NCBI GenBank assembly: GCA_020055645.1
Contig: CM034546.1
Location: 138,715,875 to 138,779,874, forward strand
Source: Tomocerus qinae
Lineage: Eukaryota > Arthropoda > Collembola > Entomobryomorpha > Tomoceridae
Direction: 5' to 3'
Length of the DNA: 64,000 nucleotides
Shown: positions 61,111-64,000 of the stretch, piece after piece
Layout of the letters: each line of letters begins with the position of its first letter
Position numbering within the stretch: the first letter of the stretch is position 1
The notes under the pieces: generated by a model
Database searches by the model: none
The model's input: the letters and a program-made list of their open reading frames with translations, nothing else
What the model was told of the DNA's origin: nothing
Position numbers and translations under genes: made by a program

Positions 61111-62948
61111 CCTACGGCAAGCCGTAGCAGAAGCTCGCCTGAGTGAAGGGGACCGTGTACACAGTTTTAGTAGAATAATAGAAATAGGTTTATTTTCATA
61201 TTTATTGGTTAGTATTGAGTATCAAAATCACATTGTATGAATGTTGACCATCAAAGTCAATAGAAAATCAAAACAGATTAACGTTGACTATGAAGATCAA
61301 CAGAAAATAAAAACAATCAAAAGCAATAGAAAATCAATATAGATTAATGTTGACTTTCAAAATCAGCAGAAAATCAAAGTAGATTAAGATTAATATTGAA
61401 AATCAACAGAAAATCAAAGTAGATTAAGATTAATATTGAAAATCAACAGAAAATCAAAGTAGATTAAGATTAATATTGAAAATCAACAGAAAATCAAAGT
61501 AGATTAAGATTAATATTGAAAATCAACAGAAAATCAAAGTAGATTAAGATTAATATTGAAAATCAACAGAAATTCAAAATAAATTAAGATTGACTATTTA
61601 AATCAACAGAAAATCAAAATAGATTAATATTGACTATGCAAATCAATAGACAATTGTTGACTATAAAAATCAACAGAACATTAAAATAGATAATTGTTGA
61701 CTTTGAAAATCAACAGAAAATCAAAATAGGTAATTGCCGATTATACAAATCAACAGAAAATCAAAATAGATAATTGTTGACTATGAAAATCAACAGAAAT
61801 TCAAAAGAGATTAATGGTGATTATGAAAATCAACAGAAAATCGAAGTAGACAATTGTTGACTGAAAATAAATAAAATCAAAATTGGTTAAAACTGAGTAT
61901 CAAAATGAACTAAAAAGTCAAATTCGAATAATATTGAGTATCAAAATAAACTAAAACCTACAGCAAGCCGTAACAGAAGCTCGCCTGAGTAAAGGGGACC
62001 GTGTGCACATTTGGTTGTAATAAACCTACAGCAAGCCGTAACAGAAGGTCGCCTGAGGAAAGGTTACCGTGTACACATTTTGGTAGACCAAAAGTACTCA
62101 CAAGTAACACAAAACCGAGCGTACGGATTTTGATCAAGCTTTCAGAATTGAGTCTTTAAGCATGTATCTACAGCATATTAAAAATTCAGACATTGGTATC
62201 ATAAGGAAACGAAGCTATATCATTTGAAACATTTGAAACAGAAAATCAAAATTGATTAATGTTGACTATGAAAATCAATAAAAAAATTAAAATTGACGAA
62301 TATTGACTATTAAAATTATAAGACAATCAAAATAGATTAATATTGACTATTCAAATCAACAGAAAATCAAAATAGATTAATATTGACCATGAAATTCAAC
62401 ATAAAATCAAAATAGATTAATATTGGCAATTAAAATTAACAAAAAATCAAAATAGATTAATAATGACTGTGAAAATCAACAGAAAATCAAAATAGATTGA
62501 TACTGACTATTAAAATAAACAAAACATCAACATTGACTAATATTGAGTATCAAAATAAACAAAAAATCAAAGTTGATTAATATTGAGTATCAAAATCAAA
62601 AGAAAATCAAAATCGGTTAATATTGACTATCATAATGAAAAGCAATTCGAAAAATGTAAATTTGACTATCAATTTGCATATAAATGCGAAATAGATTTAT
62701 TTCCGTCCTATGATATGTATTTTCTGGTTTCATTAACTTTACTATTAAATCTTAAATTTGGTCGAAGCGGTATTTAATATTTTGTACTATCCCGCTAACA
62801 ATCCATAGGGAGCACTTTTGAACTTTTAATGTCCATTTAATGCCACATTTTCATTTTGACTATCAAAATGAAGACAAAGTGAGCGCGCGGCATCTCAGCA
62901 ACCTATGGGCCAATGTGGTTCATTTTCAATAGGCTTTGTCACAGGTCC
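61111..62948 (+). repeat. Minisatellite-core composite repeat, expanded copy C
   Basis: Head module with hairpin at 61111-61178, then 40-bp units (61205-61930). A second and third head module follow back to back at 61957-62021 and 62024-62088, then a second minisatellite block (62225-62640), and the tail module (62633-62948). At 61381-61580 five 40-bp units (agattaagattaatattgaa plus aatcaacagaaaatcaaagt) are essentially identical, marking a recent local expansion. The tail stops at gtcacaggtccataac, short of the end seen in copy B. Confidence 0.8.
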
Positions 62949-62984
62949 ATAACTAACTAATATACGATGGAAAAAAATCTATTT

Positions 62985-64000
62985 TGAATTTTTATTCAAT
63001 TTTATAGTCAAATTTCTATTTTTTGATTTCCTTTAAATTTTGATTAACCGATTTTAATTTTCTGTAGATTTTAATACTCATAATCAATCAAGTTTGAATA
63101 TCTGTTGATTTTCATAGTCAACATTAATCAATTTTGATTTTCTGTTGATTTTCATAATCACCATTAATCAATTTTGATTTTATGTTGAATTTCATGATAA
63201 ATATTAATTAATTTTAATTTTCTGTTGATTTTGACAATCAACATCAATCTATTTTGATTTCCTGTTGATTTTAATAATCAACATCAAGCTATTTTGATTT
63301 TCTGTTGGTTTTTATATTGAATTATGAATTAAATAATCTAGTTTGAATTAAAATAGGATAATAAAGATTATCAAAATAAAATTTCTATTATTATTACAAC
63401 CAAAATTGGCACACGGTCCCTTTTACTCAGGCGAGCTTCTGTTACGGCTTGCTGTAGGTTTTTATTTGGATAGTCAGCATTTATTAATTTTGTTTTTCTG
63501 CTGATTTTCGAATGTCAACAATTATCGGTTTTGATTTTCTGTTGATATTTTTAGTCAACATTAATCAATTTTGATTTTCTGTTGATTTTCAAACGACGAA
63601 ACATAAATTTTGATTTTCTGTTGGTTTTAACAGTCAAAATCTATTTTAATTTTTCCGTTGATTTTAATAATCAATGTCAATCTATTTTGATTTCCTGGTG
63701 ATTTAAATAGTCAATATTAATCTATTTTGATTTTCTGTTAATTTTCACAGTCAATATTAATCTATTTTGATTTCTGTTGATTTTCACAGTCAATATTAAT
63801 CAATTATGATTTTCGGTTGCATTTTATAGTGAATCTACACCAAGCACTTGCAGAAATATTAATTTTTTATTTTCTGTTGATTTTAATAGTCAATTTTAAT
63901 CTGTTTCGAATTTCTGTTGATTTTCATAGTCGATATTAATTTTTTTCGATTTTCTGTTGGTTTTGATAGTAAACATTAATATATAAATGAGAATTATATG
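62985..64000 (-). repeat. Minisatellite-core composite repeat, inverted copy D
   Basis: The same 40-bp unit in reverse complement (attttgattttctgttgatt, ttcatagtcaacattaatc) runs to the window end, with a reverse head module at 63403-63462 (cggcttgctgtaggtttt). With copy C it forms an inverted arrangement about a short spacer near 62950-62985. The repeat continues past the window. Confidence 0.8.

Noticed and set aside
61205-62640. CRISPR-like regular repeat
   Set aside because: The 40-bp units are contiguous with no unique spacers, and the context is eukaryotic.
62583-62777. 64-residue plus-strand frame
   Set aside because: It lies within the minisatellite and tail module of the composite repeat, and it is interrupted in the sister copy at 54888.

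Overview
The window looks like AT-rich, gene-poor eukaryotic heterochromatin, most likely from an arthropod and probably an insect. The grounds are a Pao/BEL LTR retrotransposon, long satellite arrays, foldback/MITE-like DNA transposon remnants and minisatellite-bearing repeats. No bacterial gene layout, rRNA, tRNA or CRISPR locus is visible. The species cannot be named from the sequence.

Layout. (1) 1-36436: an unbroken head-to-tail satellite of about 171 bp (roughly 213 monomers), built from at least three monomer types (A, B, C) and organised into higher-order repeats (HORs). The clearest is a 3054-bp unit at 8840, 11894 and 19696; there are also 1178/1195-bp 7-mers, a 512-bp trimer and a 1023-bp duplication. 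(2) 36437-42650: the same satellite in the opposite orientation (about 36 monomers), with its own 1365-bp duplication and increasingly diverged monomers toward its outer edge. (3) 42651-43187: a short transition with two overlapping palindromes and an odd GC-richer stretch that resembles a sequencing adapter. (4) 43188-44460: an unrelated 103/124-bp tandem repeat. (5) 45215-46050 and 52219-52792: an isolated outpost of old 171-bp satellite, split by a 6.17-kb BEL element (46051-52218, minus strand). The element has 234-bp LTRs, an imperfect 5-bp target-site duplication, a primer-binding site, and a gag-pol frame broken by one frameshift and two in-frame stops. (6) 52793-64000: a mosaic of repeats. 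It includes a family with a 40-bp minisatellite core between conserved modules, a GC-rich CCCG-type patch, an inverted pair of dispersed repeats, a hAT-like MITE, a TTAA-flanked foldback element, a second foldback, and one short gene-like exon candidate on the minus strand (56800-57009).

The only substantial coding capacity is the BEL element, which appears unable to make a full integrase. The 60-113-residue open frames in the satellite are a by-product of its monomer length (171 = 3 x 57) and are not treated as genes. The biological interest is the evolutionary structure: a homogenised HOR core, an orientation switch, a decaying edge, and a detached satellite outpost that shares edge-type variants and received the retrotransposon.
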